This document shows, in pieces, positions 6,326 to 13,762 of a DNA stretch of 25,917 nt. Source of the stretch: a virus; IMG/VR virus record IMGVR_UViG_3300009159_000276, positions 1-25,917 of that record. The stretch is one strand, 5' to 3'. The notes under the pieces are model-generated. The model did not search any database. It was not told the origin of the DNA and worked only from the letters and a program-made list of their open reading frames with translations. The position numbers were made by a program, and so were the translations under genes. How positions within the stretch are numbered: the first letter of the stretch is position 1; the number at the start of each line of letters is the position of its first letter.

Positions 6326-7854
6326 TGTTGTCAAGACTGTTCAACCCAAGAGGCGAAGAAAGAGCTGTCTCATATCAATCGCTCTTCGCTGCGGGTGACG
6401 CATTCCAGTTCACAACTAATGCCGGCACAGTTGTCACGCAAGAAGATTCACTCAAGATCGGAACCGTGTATGCGTGTGTCCGACTAATCGCGGACTCTAT
6501 CTCAACTCTGCCAGTCGACACGTTCATTCGTGTTGACGGTGATCGCCGACCGTATCGTCCACGACCTGACTGGTTGGATATGCCTGAAATTGGTTGCTCA
6601 CGCACCGATCACTTCCAACAGGTGCTTGTGTCAATGCTGTTGAACGGTAACTCGTTCACACGCATCATCCGTGACAACCAAGGCATTGCAGGGTTGACGG
6701 TGTTGAATCCTTTGAAAGTTGAAGTGAAGCGCGACGAGTCACGCCGAATCATCTATGTGTTTGACAACCGTGACGTGATCGAGCATGAAGACATGATCCA
6801 TCTGTCCGAGTTGCGTTTGCCTGGCGATCTTCGTGGCCGTTCACGCATCGAACTTGTCAAAGAGAACCTCGGACTATCGAAGGCTCTTGAAGAGTTCGCT
6901 GCAAGGTTCTTCGGTCAAGGTTCGCACACTTCTGGCATCATCGAGTTCCCAGGCAACTTGACACGCGAACAAGCGAAGTCGCTTGTTGACGGATTCGAAG
7001 AAGGTCACAAAGGTTTGCGTCGCGCACATCGTCCAGGCATTCTGTTCGGCGGTGCGAAGTACACGACAACTTCGGTTGCACCAGATGATTCACAGTTCTT
7101 GCAGTCACGACAGTTCGCAGTCGAGGAGATCCTTCGTGCGTTCCGTGTACCACCATCAATGGCTGGTGTGATTCAAGCAGGTGCGCAAGCGTACGCATCA
7201 GTCGAAATGAACGGCATCCACTTCGTGATGCACACACTCCGACCATACGTCACGAAGATTGAAGATGGATATTCGCGTCAACTTCTGACCAACGGTTCAT
7301 TCTTGAAGTTCAACCTTGATGGTCTGATGCGCGGCGACTTCGGTTCGCGTGTCGCAGGATATTCATCAGGACTGCAAGCAGGCTGGTTGTCAATCAACGA
7401 TGTGCGACGATTCGAAGATCTGCGACCAGCCGATGGTGGCGATACTTACCGTGTGCCGTTGGCGAACGTCGATCTTGGTGCGGCTGGACTCACAGAACTT
7501 GACCGCAAAACAATGATGGCTCAACGTCTCATCAACGCAGGATTCGAACCAGCATCAGTATTGAAAGCACTCGACGTTGATCCGATCACACACACTGGTG
7601 TCGCACCAGTTCTCTTGCAACAAGTCACCGAACCAGCACCAACCTACGATGTGAACCAGCGTGATGTGAATGTGACGATGCCAGAAGTCGTTGTCAACGT
7701 CCCACCAGCGAACGTGAACGTCGCAGCACCGATCATCAATGTTCCTGAAACTATTGTGCGTGTAAACGTCCCAGAGAACAAGCCGAGTGTGCGCACAGTT
7801 GAACGCGACAAAGATGGCCGCATCTTAACAATCACTGAAAGATCGGAAGACTGA
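6325..7854 (+). CDS. Portal protein, HK97 type
   Basis: The dodecameric ring at the capsid vertex through which DNA enters and to which the tail joins. Family features are an N-terminal AxSLKIGTVYACVRLIADSI-like helix (about residues 43-60), the NGNSFTRIIRD strand (about 108-118), the PLKVEV segment, and a later FRVPPSMAG motif (about 273-281) that is highly characteristic of HK97-type portals. At 509 aa it is longer than many because of a C-terminal tail of about 75 residues. This tail repeats short strands such as VNVPPANVNV and ends in ERDKDGRILTITE, an ending also found on other phage head proteins. The start codon shares a base with the stop of the membrane protein gene (TGATG). Confidence 0.95.
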   Translation: MLSRLFNPRGEERAVSYQSLFAAGDAFQFTTNAGTVVTQEDSLKIGTVYACVRLIADSISTLPVDTFIRVDGDRRPYRPRPDWLDMPEIGCSRTDHFQQVLVSMLLNGNSFTRIIRDNQGIAGLTVLNPLKVEVKRDESRRIIYVFDNRDVIEHEDMIHLSELRLPGDLRGRSRIELVKENLGLSKALEEFAARFFGQGSHTSGIIEFPGNLTREQAKSLVDGFEEGHKGLRRAHRPGILFGGAKYTTTSVAPDDSQFLQSRQFAVEEILRAFRVPPSMAGVIQAGAQAYASVEMNGIHFVMHTLRPYVTKIEDGYSRQLLTNGSFLKFNLDGLMRGDFGSRVAGYSSGLQAGWLSINDVRRFEDLRPADGGDTYRVPLANVDLGAAGLTELDRKTMMAQRLINAGFEPASVLKALDVDPITHTGVAPVLLQQVTEPAPTYDVNQRDVNVTMPEVVVNVPPANVNVAAPIINVPETIVRVNVPENKPSVRTVERDKDGRILTITERSED

Positions 7855-8237
7855 TGGCAACAGGACTTTCGACTTATCTTTGCAACTCGTTTCTCAATGC
7901 GCTCGGCAACAACACTTCCTATGCGGTCACACAGGTCTACATCAAACTTCATGTTGGTGATCCAGGTTCGGCTGCGACCGCAAACGCTGCAACCGAAACA
8001 ACACGCAAGTCGGTGTCGTTCGCTGCGGCTTCTGCCGGTGCGATCGCATCTGATGCAGATATCTCGTGGACAAACATCGCAGGTTCGCAAGACGCAACAC
8101 ACTTTAGCGCATGGGATTCTCTGACCGTAGGCAACTTCTTGTTCTCAGGCACGATCACAGGCAACGCCTACACCGCTGGTGACACTTACACGATCTCATC
8201 TGGCAATCTCTCTGCATCCCTAACAGTCGCAAGTTAG
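7854..8237 (+). CDS. Small virion protein resembling phage 'tail fibre-like' family
   Basis: A 127 aa beta-rich protein starting MATGLSTYLCNSFLNAL, with the conserved pattern YIKLHVGDPG (about residues 29-38), a central TTRKSVSF strand and a WDSLTVGNFLFSG segment (about 87-99) before a final AGDTYTI strand. Proteins of this pattern are widespread in actinophages and are often labelled tail fibre or hypothetical. Here it sits between portal and protease, so a head-associated or decoration role is equally plausible. Translation is coupled to the portal gene (TGATG). The family resemblance is from memory of its sequence pattern, so the functional label is weak. Confidence 0.65.
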   Translation: MATGLSTYLCNSFLNALGNNTSYAVTQVYIKLHVGDPGSAATANAATETTRKSVSFAAASAGAIASDADISWTNIAGSQDATHFSAWDSLTVGNFLFSGTITGNAYTAGDTYTISSGNLSASLTVAS

Positions 8238-8244
8238 TACCGCT

Positions 8245-8922
8245 ATGGCGGTGATCAGGTTCACGCTCGACGGGCCATCAACACTTGATGACATTGCATT
8301 CGGACTAGATGGCTTGCCATTCACTCTTGACACAAGCAAGTTGAACAGCACAGATGTTCTCAATGGTATTGAGTTCCTAACCACAGCCACAGGTGCAGCG
8401 TCACTTGGTGCAATCTTTGCGACTGCGACTGCGACTGTCACACACTTCGCAACCGCATCAGCCAACCTCGGCGAACTCATTGCTGAAGTTGCAGAAGTAA
8501 TCGTCACAACCGAAGCGACAGCCGAATCACAACTCGGCGGACTTGCCAGTTCGGCGACCGCAACTGTCGTGCTACCTGCAACCGCATCGGCTGACCTTGG
8601 CGGTCTTGCTGCTTCGGCGATCACAGCGGTTGAACAAAACGCGGTCGCATCAGCAGACCTTGGCGGACTTGTCGCGACCGCAAACTCAATCCCAACACCA
8701 CCAGAACCCGAACCAGAACCGACACCTTCGGGCGGTCGACAATACGCTGCACCACGACGCAAGAAAATTGAACCGCTACCAGAAGTCGAGATACCTGTCA
8801 TTCAACCGAAACGACGCTACGCGGTTGTCTCAACATCGTTGAACGGGATGCAAGCACAAGCGACAAGCACGATCACATTCAGCATCTTGGAAGATGATGC
8901 TGAGGTATTGTTGTTGGTCTGA
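8245..8922 (+). CDS. Ala/Thr-rich repeat structural protein with LD-motif N-terminus
   Basis: A 225 aa protein with three parts. Residues 1-45 hold Leu-Asp-rich motifs (FTLDGPSTLDD, FTLDTSKLNSTDVLNG). Residues about 48-148 contain five imperfect repeats of 21-22 residues with consensus A-x-ASAxLGGL-x-A; the LG pairs are at 54, 75, 97, 118 and 139. A Pro/Glu hinge (PEPEPEPTP, about 152-161) leads to a basic segment (APRRKK) and a short C-terminal beta region. No enzyme motif is present. It lies in the head module, seven bases after the previous gene, and is probably a virion surface or fibre-like protein. Its LD motif recurs in the tail hub protein (22480-23724). Confidence 0.7.
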   Translation: MAVIRFTLDGPSTLDDIAFGLDGLPFTLDTSKLNSTDVLNGIEFLTTATGAASLGAIFATATATVTHFATASANLGELIAEVAEVIVTTEATAESQLGGLASSATATVVLPATASADLGGLAASAITAVEQNAVASADLGGLVATANSIPTPPEPEPEPTPSGGRQYAAPRRKKIEPLPEVEIPVIQPKRRYAVVSTSLNGMQAQATSTITFSILEDDAEVLLLV

Positions 8923-8932
8923 GGTCACAATC

Positions 8933-9196
8933 ATGCCAATCACAAATGGATCTATTGCAGTCGGAACGGCTGCCACACTAATCACAACTTGCGGAGTGAA
9001 TCCAGGGACACTACACATCAGCAACCTTGACAACACCGACACAATCTTTCTTGGCGGTTCAACAGTCGCAGTCAACGCTGGACACACAATCCCGAAAAGC
9101 GGATCTGAAGACTTTGTTGTCTATGCAGGTCAACAGATGTTCGCAGTATCAACTAAAACAGGTCACTCAGTAGCGTTCACTCTGATCACACCCTGA
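8933..9196 (+). CDS. Small beta-rich structural protein (87 aa)
   Basis: The start at 8933 follows GAGG eight bases upstream; the alternative ATG at 8894 lies inside the previous gene and lacks a site. The protein begins MPITNGSIAVGTAATLITT and continues with short strands such as LHISNLDNTDTIFLGGSTV and a hydrophilic AGHTIPKSG loop. This layout is common among small phage beta-sandwich proteins that decorate heads or accompany fibres. There are no catalytic residues or membrane segments. The stop overlaps the protease start (TGATG). Function unassigned, probably a virion component. Confidence 0.65.
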   Translation: MPITNGSIAVGTAATLITTCGVNPGTLHISNLDNTDTIFLGGSTVAVNAGHTIPKSGSEDFVVYAGQQMFAVSTKTGHSVAFTLITP

Positions 9197-11022
9197 TGCC
9201 TTACTTCATTACCGACAAGTCACCAGATTGTTCTGGTTGGGCAACCGTCAAAGAAGATGGCGAAGTGATCGGCTGTCACACAACGAAACAAGATGCAGTC
9301 GATCAGATGGTTGCGGTATCTATTGCCGAAGACATGGAACCTGGTGGCGAACGTGCGTTGCCAGATAACTATCGGCCAGCGTTAGCACCAGATGTTCCTG
9401 AAGGTCGTGCTTGCGGGAACTGCCACTTCTACGACGAAGACAATGTGCAAGGCGAAGGAGACAACCTCAAGGCTTGGTGTGAAAGATGGGATGCTTATGT
9501 TGACGGCGGATTCTATTGCAATGCTTGGCAACCACATGAAGAAGAAGATGAAGAAGATCGTCAAGTCAATCTTGAAGTTCCTGTCTATATTCGCACCGCT
9601 GCGCGCAAAGGATTGGACTACTACGGCCAAGGTCTTGCGGGTGAAGGGCTGGTCGATCGAACCGTTCGTGAGGCACGAGACTTGGCACGAGGTCAAGTCA
9701 GCGAAGACAAAGTTGTGCGAGCGAATGCGTGGGCGCAAAGACACGCAGTAGATCTTCAAGCACCAAAGAACTCTGACGCAAGCAACGACGAGTTCCCTGG
9801 TGCGGGTGCGGTTGCGCATTATCTGTGGGGAATCAATCCGTTGAATCCGCAACCGGCACGAGATTGGTTTGAGCGTAAATCTGAGGCAATCAAATCTGAA
9901 CGCGCACCAGCTCCGCCGAAGGATCAGATCACAGGTTCGGACAAGAATCCGCAAGGTTCCGCAAAGGCTCCTGCTGGTTCTGCCACGATTGAGTTGACAC
10001 AAGCAATCGAAGATGGGTTGAAGAATAAAGTTGTTGAACACAACGACAAACTTGACGGTGCAGATCCTGCGTGGAAGCGGGCAACTGTCGGCATGTTGCG
10101 CACCGTGTTCCGTCGCGGTGCTGGTGCCTACTCGACTTCGCATCGTCCAGGTGTCAGCCGTAACCAGTGGGCGTATGCGCGTGTGAACGCCTACTTGTAT
10201 CTTCTTCGCAACGGCCGTCCAGAGAACCCTGCCTACATCACCGACAACGATCTACTTCCAAAAGATCATCCACGCTCCTCTAGAACTCTGCCCGTGAATG
10301 TTGTTATGATTGACGGAATGAGCGAATCACTAGAGACACGCCGCATTCAGATCAACGACTTCGAACTACGCGAAGGTCCAACAGGTGACGGAATGTCATT
10401 CACAGGATATGCAGCAGTCTTCAACTCTGATTCCGAACCGTTGCCATTCATCGAGCGAATCGCACAAGGTGCATTCAAAAAATCTTTGAAGAGTCGCATG
10501 CCAATCAAGATGTACATGAACCATGACTCATCAATGTTGCTTGCTTCGACAAGGTCAAAGACTTTGCGATTGCAAGAAGATTCAAAAGGTTTGCTCGTTG
10601 AAGCAGATCTTCCTGACACAACTGTTGGCCGTGACCTGAGCGTGTTGATGAAGCGCGGCGATGTTGACTCAATGTCGTTCGGCTTCTCCGTTCCGTCCGG
10701 TGGAGACAAATGGTCGGACGATGGCATGAGCCGTGAACTGCGCCAAGTACGTTTGCATGAAGTGTCGGTTGTGACAGGCTTCCCTGCCTACACCGCAACT
10801 TCGGCTTCTGTTCGTTCTCTGGACATTCTTGCCGAGCGCACAGGTGTTGACGTTGACAAACTCGCTGAAGCGATCACAGTCCTTGAAGCGGGTGGCACTC
10901 TGTCAGATGAGTCGGCTGATCTGTTGTCGGGTGCGGTCAGCAAACTTCGTGCCGAACCAGCCAAAGTTCCTTCGTCGGTGAGTTTGATGGCGAAGCATCT
11001 TGAACTGTTGAAAAATATCTAG
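9196..11022 (+). CDS. Multidomain prohead maturation protease (608 aa)
   Basis: Residues about 385-540 are the HK97-type prohead protease: FTGYAAVFNSDSEPLPF (402-418), the catalytic His in MYMNHD (H443) and the nucleophile region DSMSFGFSV (S494). It trims the capsid protein after shell assembly. Three segments precede it. Residues 1-115 carry four Cys in the pattern C73-x2-C76, C95, C108, likely a metal or Fe-S site. Residues about 132-232 are a helical module (VREARDLARGQVSE, PGAGAVAHYLWG). Residues about 264-360 are a second module (MLRTVFRRGAGAYSTSHRPG, DNDLLPKDHPRS). These extra modules occur in some actinophage proteins. The residues after 540 may act in scaffolding. The full length is about three times that of a protease-only protein. 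Stand-alone expression from an internal start near 10306 is possible, but no ribosome site is visible. Confidence 0.88.
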   Translation: MPYFITDKSPDCSGWATVKEDGEVIGCHTTKQDAVDQMVAVSIAEDMEPGGERALPDNYRPALAPDVPEGRACGNCHFYDEDNVQGEGDNLKAWCERWDAYVDGGFYCNAWQPHEEEDEEDRQVNLEVPVYIRTAARKGLDYYGQGLAGEGLVDRTVREARDLARGQVSEDKVVRANAWAQRHAVDLQAPKNSDASNDEFPGAGAVAHYLWGINPLNPQPARDWFERKSEAIKSERAPAPPKDQITGSDKNPQGSAKAPAGSATIELTQAIEDGLKNKVVEHNDKLDGADPAWKRATVGMLRTVFRRGAGAYSTSHRPGVSRNQWAYARVNAYLYLLRNGRPENPAYITDNDLLPKDHPRSSRTLPVNVVMIDGMSESLETRRIQINDFELREGPTGDGMSFTGYAAVFNSDSEPLPFIERIAQGAFKKSLKSRMPIKMYMNHDSSMLLASTRSKTLRLQEDSKGLLVEADLPDTTVGRDLSVLMKRGDVDSMSFGFSVPSGGDKWSDDGMSRELRQVRLHEVSVVTGFPAYTATSASVRSLDILAERTGVDVDKLAEAITVLEAGGTLSDESADLLSGAVSKLRAEPAKVPSSVSLMAKHLELLKNI

Positions 11023-11037
11023 ACTCTGATATATACT
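11008..11037 (+). promoter_or_regulatory. Strong sigma70-like promoter for the capsid gene
   Basis: TTGAAA (11008-11013), an 18-bp spacer and TATACT (11032-11037) match the vegetative consensus at 5/6 in each box. The -35 box lies in the last codons of the protease gene. Transcription would start near 11044, just before the first leader repeat. Confidence 0.65.
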
Positions 11038-11047
11038 CAGGTCTGCC

Positions 11048-11093
11048 GGTAAGCGTTCCGCTACGGCTAGAGATTGGTAAGCGTCCCGCTACG
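11048..11093 (+). repeat. Twin leader repeat GGTAAGCGT(T/C)CCGCTACG with hairpin potential
   Basis: Two copies, 11048-11065 and 11076-11093, identical at 17 of 18 positions and 28 bases apart. Each can fold as GTA(A)GCG-loop-CGCTAC, a small hairpin with one bulged A. They sit at the 5' end of the predicted capsid mRNA and could stabilise it or bind a regulator. The single difference is in the loop, so the stems are preserved. Confidence 0.6.
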
Positions 11094-11144
11094 ATCGGAA
11101 GACAACTTCCTGCGCACCACAACTTAACCAATCATGGAGTAATC

Positions 11145-12341
11145 ATGAAACAATTTATTGAACAACAAATGGCACAACGCGCAACAGCGTGGGAAGCCGC
11201 AAAGAAGATTCTTGATGTTGCAACCGCTGAGAAGCGTGACTTGTCAGCAGAAGAGACTCAGACATACGAGCGCATCAGCAAAGAACTTGATGAGCGCACA
11301 GCAACAATCGAGAAGCTCCGCGCCGATGAGGCCCGTGAACTTCGTTTGGATGCAGCAACACGCGAGATCGCAGACCAGGTTCGTCCTGTCGCTGACGCAC
11401 CACGCGCAGAGCGCAACGACAACGATGTGATTCGTTCGATGGCAAAAGGTGAAATTCGTTCACACATGTTTGAGAAGCGTGACGTTGTAAAGACATCAGC
11501 AGGCGCACCAGTACCAACATCGTTCTATGACCAAGTGATCATGCTTGCTCGTACGGTTGGTCCAATGCTCCAGACTTCAACAGTCTTGAACACAGCATCA
11601 GGCGAAAACCTTCAGATTCCATCACTTGCTCAGTATTCAACTGCCGCAATCGTTGGCGAAGGCACAGCAATCAGTGAGTCGGATCCAGTATTCAACTCGT
11701 TCATCACATTGGGCGCGTTCAAGTTCTCGTTCCTTGTTCAACTCTCACGAGAGTTGGTTGAGGATTCAGGCGTGGACATCTTGCGCTTCTTGGCTGATCA
11801 GACCGGTAATGAACTCGGTGTGCGTGTCAACTCGGCACTCACAATCGGTTCAGGCACAAACCAACCAAAAGGTATCGTTGCAGCATCAGCTGTCGGCGTA
11901 ACTGGCGGAACGGGTGTGACGGGTGCTTTCACCGCAGACAACTTGATCGACTTGGTCTACTCGGTAGACACAGCCGGTCGTCGTTTGGCTGGTTCAGGCT
12001 TCCAGATGAATGCATCATCAATCGGCAAAATGCGCAAGCTCAAGGACACAGCAGGCAACTATGTGTTCCAACCAGCACTCAGCGCAGACGCACAAGATCT
12101 GCTTCTTGGATACCCAGTATTCGAGAACCCAGCAGTCGTTGACACAGCACTTAGCGCGAAATCGGTTATCTTCGGACACCTTCCTTCGTACTTCGTTCGC
12201 TCGGTCGGTGGCATCAAGTTGGATCGAAGCGATGACTTCGCATTCAGCACTGATCTCATCACCTTCCGTGCAACAATGCGTGTCGATGGCAACTTGCCAC
12301 AAACATCGCATGTCAAACACTTCATCGGTAACGCTTCTTAA
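11145..12341 (+). CDS. Major capsid protein, HK97 fold
   Basis: Forms the icosahedral shell. Residues 1-about 90 are a charged coiled coil, the delta (scaffold) domain, with heptad-like Glu/Lys/Leu spacing. A linker rich in basic and acidic residues follows. The mature fold begins around residue 115 with KTSAGAPVPTSFYDQVI and continues through the E-loop region, IPSLAQYSTAAIVGEGTAI (about 158-176) and PVFNSFITLGAFKF. Cleavage by the protease is expected between about 90 and 118. The 398 aa length is usual. GGAG five bases before ATG 11145 gives the start. The gene has its own promoter and structured leader, and two hairpins behind it, as expected for the most abundant phage protein. Confidence 0.96.
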   Translation: MKQFIEQQMAQRATAWEAAKKILDVATAEKRDLSAEETQTYERISKELDERTATIEKLRADEARELRLDAATREIADQVRPVADAPRAERNDNDVIRSMAKGEIRSHMFEKRDVVKTSAGAPVPTSFYDQVIMLARTVGPMLQTSTVLNTASGENLQIPSLAQYSTAAIVGEGTAISESDPVFNSFITLGAFKFSFLVQLSRELVEDSGVDILRFLADQTGNELGVRVNSALTIGSGTNQPKGIVAASAVGVTGGTGVTGAFTADNLIDLVYSVDTAGRRLAGSGFQMNASSIGKMRKLKDTAGNYVFQPALSADAQDLLLGYPVFENPAVVDTALSAKSVIFGHLPSYFVRSVGGIKLDRSDDFAFSTDLITFRATMRVDGNLPQTSHVKHFIGNAS

Positions 12342-12366
12342 TTAGAGCAACCGATAACAAGACATG

Positions 12367-12384
12367 ACAGTCCGCAAGGACTGT
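12367..12384 (+). terminator. Hairpin ACAGTCC-GCAA-GGACTGT behind the capsid gene
   Basis: A perfect 7-bp stem closed by a GCAA (GNRA) tetraloop, 26 bases after the capsid stop. No T run follows, so it may protect the mRNA 3' end rather than terminate by itself. Confidence 0.55.
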
Positions 12385-12394
12385 GACTAGGATT

Positions 12395-12433
12395 AAGTCC
12401 ACGGCCTATTCGTGCAGGGTTGGCCGTGGACTT
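12395..12433 (+). terminator. Perfect 12-bp hairpin, likely main terminator of the capsid transcript
   Basis: AAGTCCACGGCC (12395-12406) pairs perfectly with GGCCGTGGACTT (12422-12433) across a 15-nt loop, followed by a pyrimidine-rich TCTCTAT. The stem is strong and GC-rich but the T tract is poor, so termination may be partial. That would let reduced transcription continue into the glycosyltransferase cassette. Confidence 0.65.
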
Positions 12434-12464
12434 TCTCTATATCTGCACTATTCTTAGGAGGATC

Positions 12465-12689
12465 ATGTGGCAAATCGTAATCGTGAAGGGCGTCCCAGTG
12501 GAGATGCCAGGGTACTTAGCGGAGCGTTTGCTCCGAGCGGGCGTGGCGCACTCGTTGGAAGTGTCCGACCTACCAATCCCGACCGACTCAGAGTCCTCTG
12601 GTATAGCAACGCACCTTGGACTCCCACCGGATACGGACAGCAAACCGCGCAAGTCATCGAAAGGCTCGCGAAAGAAAACCACCAAGTAG
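12465..12689 (+). CDS. Small protein (74 aa) overlapping the GT4 gene
   Basis: AGGAGG at 12456-12461 lies just before ATG 12465. The protein begins MWQIVIVKGVPVEMPGYLAERLL, a strand-turn-helix pattern, followed by RAGVAHSLEV and a basic tail (KPRKSSKGSRKKTTK). The N-terminal half resembles small phage proteins of the type 'strand, helix, L-x-x-G-x-A' found near capsid and connector genes; the 55-aa protein at 18010-18177 has a similar layout. It is read in a different frame over 223 bases of the glycosyltransferase gene, whose GTG start lies two bases later. The protein-like composition favours a real gene. The alternative is that only the glycosyltransferase frame is used. Confidence 0.6.
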   Translation: MWQIVIVKGVPVEMPGYLAERLLRAGVAHSLEVSDLPIPTDSESSGIATHLGLPPDTDSKPRKSSKGSRKKTTK

Positions 12690-13762
12690 CAGTCCACGCG
12701 ATGTACGGCCTCGCAGGCGCGTCATCGACATGGAACGGATTCAAAATCTACCCACAAGGACTCGCTGGATACAGCGACGATGTGCTTGTCGCGCACACGA
12801 TGGAATGGGCAAACCAAGATCCATCCACACCGACATTGATGATGACATTGTTTGATGTCTGGGTGTTGAAGTCTGACTCGTTGAAAACTTGGAAGAACAT
12901 TGCGTCATGGGTTCCAATCGATCATCAGCCAACGCCACCAGATGTGTTGGCTTGGTGTCAGCGTGACAACGTGAAACCGATCGCAATGTCGAAGTTCGGT
13001 TCACGAATGTTGGATCTTGCAGGTGTTGAACACTTGTATGTTCCTCACGCAATCGAACCTGTCTTCCAGCCGACCGAATCAATCACTTTGGCGAACGGGA
13101 ACAAGATGACTGGCCGAGAATTCATGGGCTGGGAAGAAGACAAATTCGTCGTGTCGATGGTTGCGACCAACAAAGGTTCTCAGCCTGCTCGGAAGGCTTG
13201 GGCTGAGAACATTCTTGCGTTCTCAATCTTTGCCAAAGATCATCCCGATGCGGTGCTGTACTTGTACACCGAACCTGATGGTGCGATGGCTGGTATCAAT
13301 CTGCCGACATTGTTGGATGCGGTCGGAGTATCAAAAGACAAGTACAAGGTTGTCGACCAGTACGCCTATCGGCATGGCATTCCACAGAATGTGATGGCTG
13401 CGATGTACACCGCGTCCGATGTTCTGTTGGCCTGCTCGATGGGTGAAGGCTTCGGCATCCCTGTCATCGAAGCACAAGCCTGCGGATGTCGAGTGATTGT
13501 CTCAAACTTCACGGCGCAACCTGAACTGGTCGGTGACGGCTGGACGGTTGAAGGTCAGCCTTGGTGGGATGCAGCACAGAAGTCGTGGTTCTTTACACCG
13601 AATGTGCCTGACATCGTGAATGCTCTCAAGTCGGCGTATGACGCGCCTAGGAGCCGTTCTGAGGACGCAATCACCCATGCCCTAGGGTACGGAGCCGATC
13701 AAGTATTTGAGCAGTATTGGAAGCCAACAATGAAGGAGTTGTCCGCATGGTGCCGGTTGTAA
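12467..13762 (+). CDS. Glycosyltransferase family 4-like (GT-B fold)
   Basis: Retaining GT-B glycosyltransferase that transfers a sugar from a nucleotide donor. The N-terminal Rossmann domain starts at RVLWYSNAPWTPTGYG (about residues 42-57). The donor domain shows GEGFGIPVIEAQACGC at 326-341 with the E327-x7-E335 motif of GT4 enzymes, preceded by a KPIAMSKFG segment and YVPHAIEP. The only possible in-frame start before the conserved core is GTG 12467, which gives a 40-residue Arg/Gly/Ser-rich extension that looks unlike the family. The shared ribosome site and overlap with the 74-aa gene are unusual. It heads a row of sugar-modifying genes placed directly behind the capsid gene, so capsid or fibre glycosylation is the likely role. 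Confidence 0.88.
   Translation: MANRNREGRPSGDARVLSGAFAPSGRGALVGSVRPTNPDRLRVLWYSNAPWTPTGYGQQTAQVIERLAKENHQVAVHAMYGLAGASSTWNGFKIYPQGLAGYSDDVLVAHTMEWANQDPSTPTLMMTLFDVWVLKSDSLKTWKNIASWVPIDHQPTPPDVLAWCQRDNVKPIAMSKFGSRMLDLAGVEHLYVPHAIEPVFQPTESITLANGNKMTGREFMGWEEDKFVVSMVATNKGSQPARKAWAENILAFSIFAKDHPDAVLYLYTEPDGAMAGINLPTLLDAVGVSKDKYKVVDQYAYRHGIPQNVMAAMYTASDVLLACSMGEGFGIPVIEAQACGCRVIVSNFTAQPELVGDGWTVEGQPWWDAAQKSWFFTPNVPDIVNALKSAYDAPRSRSEDAITHALGYGADQVFEQYWKPTMKELSAWCRL

Noticed and set aside
10304-10310. TATGAT as a promoter -10 for a separate protease transcript
   Set aside because: No convincing -35 box at the right distance and no ribosome site before the internal ATGs.
12420-12464. Upstream ATG (12420) extending the 74-aa protein
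   Set aside because: It would start inside the terminator hairpin and lacks a ribosome site; AGGAGG points to 12465/12467.
12640-12690. Possible -1 frameshift from the 74-aa gene into GT4 at an A-rich stretch
   Set aside because: A shift there would remove the conserved GT4 N-terminal core, and the second tRNA would not re-pair well.
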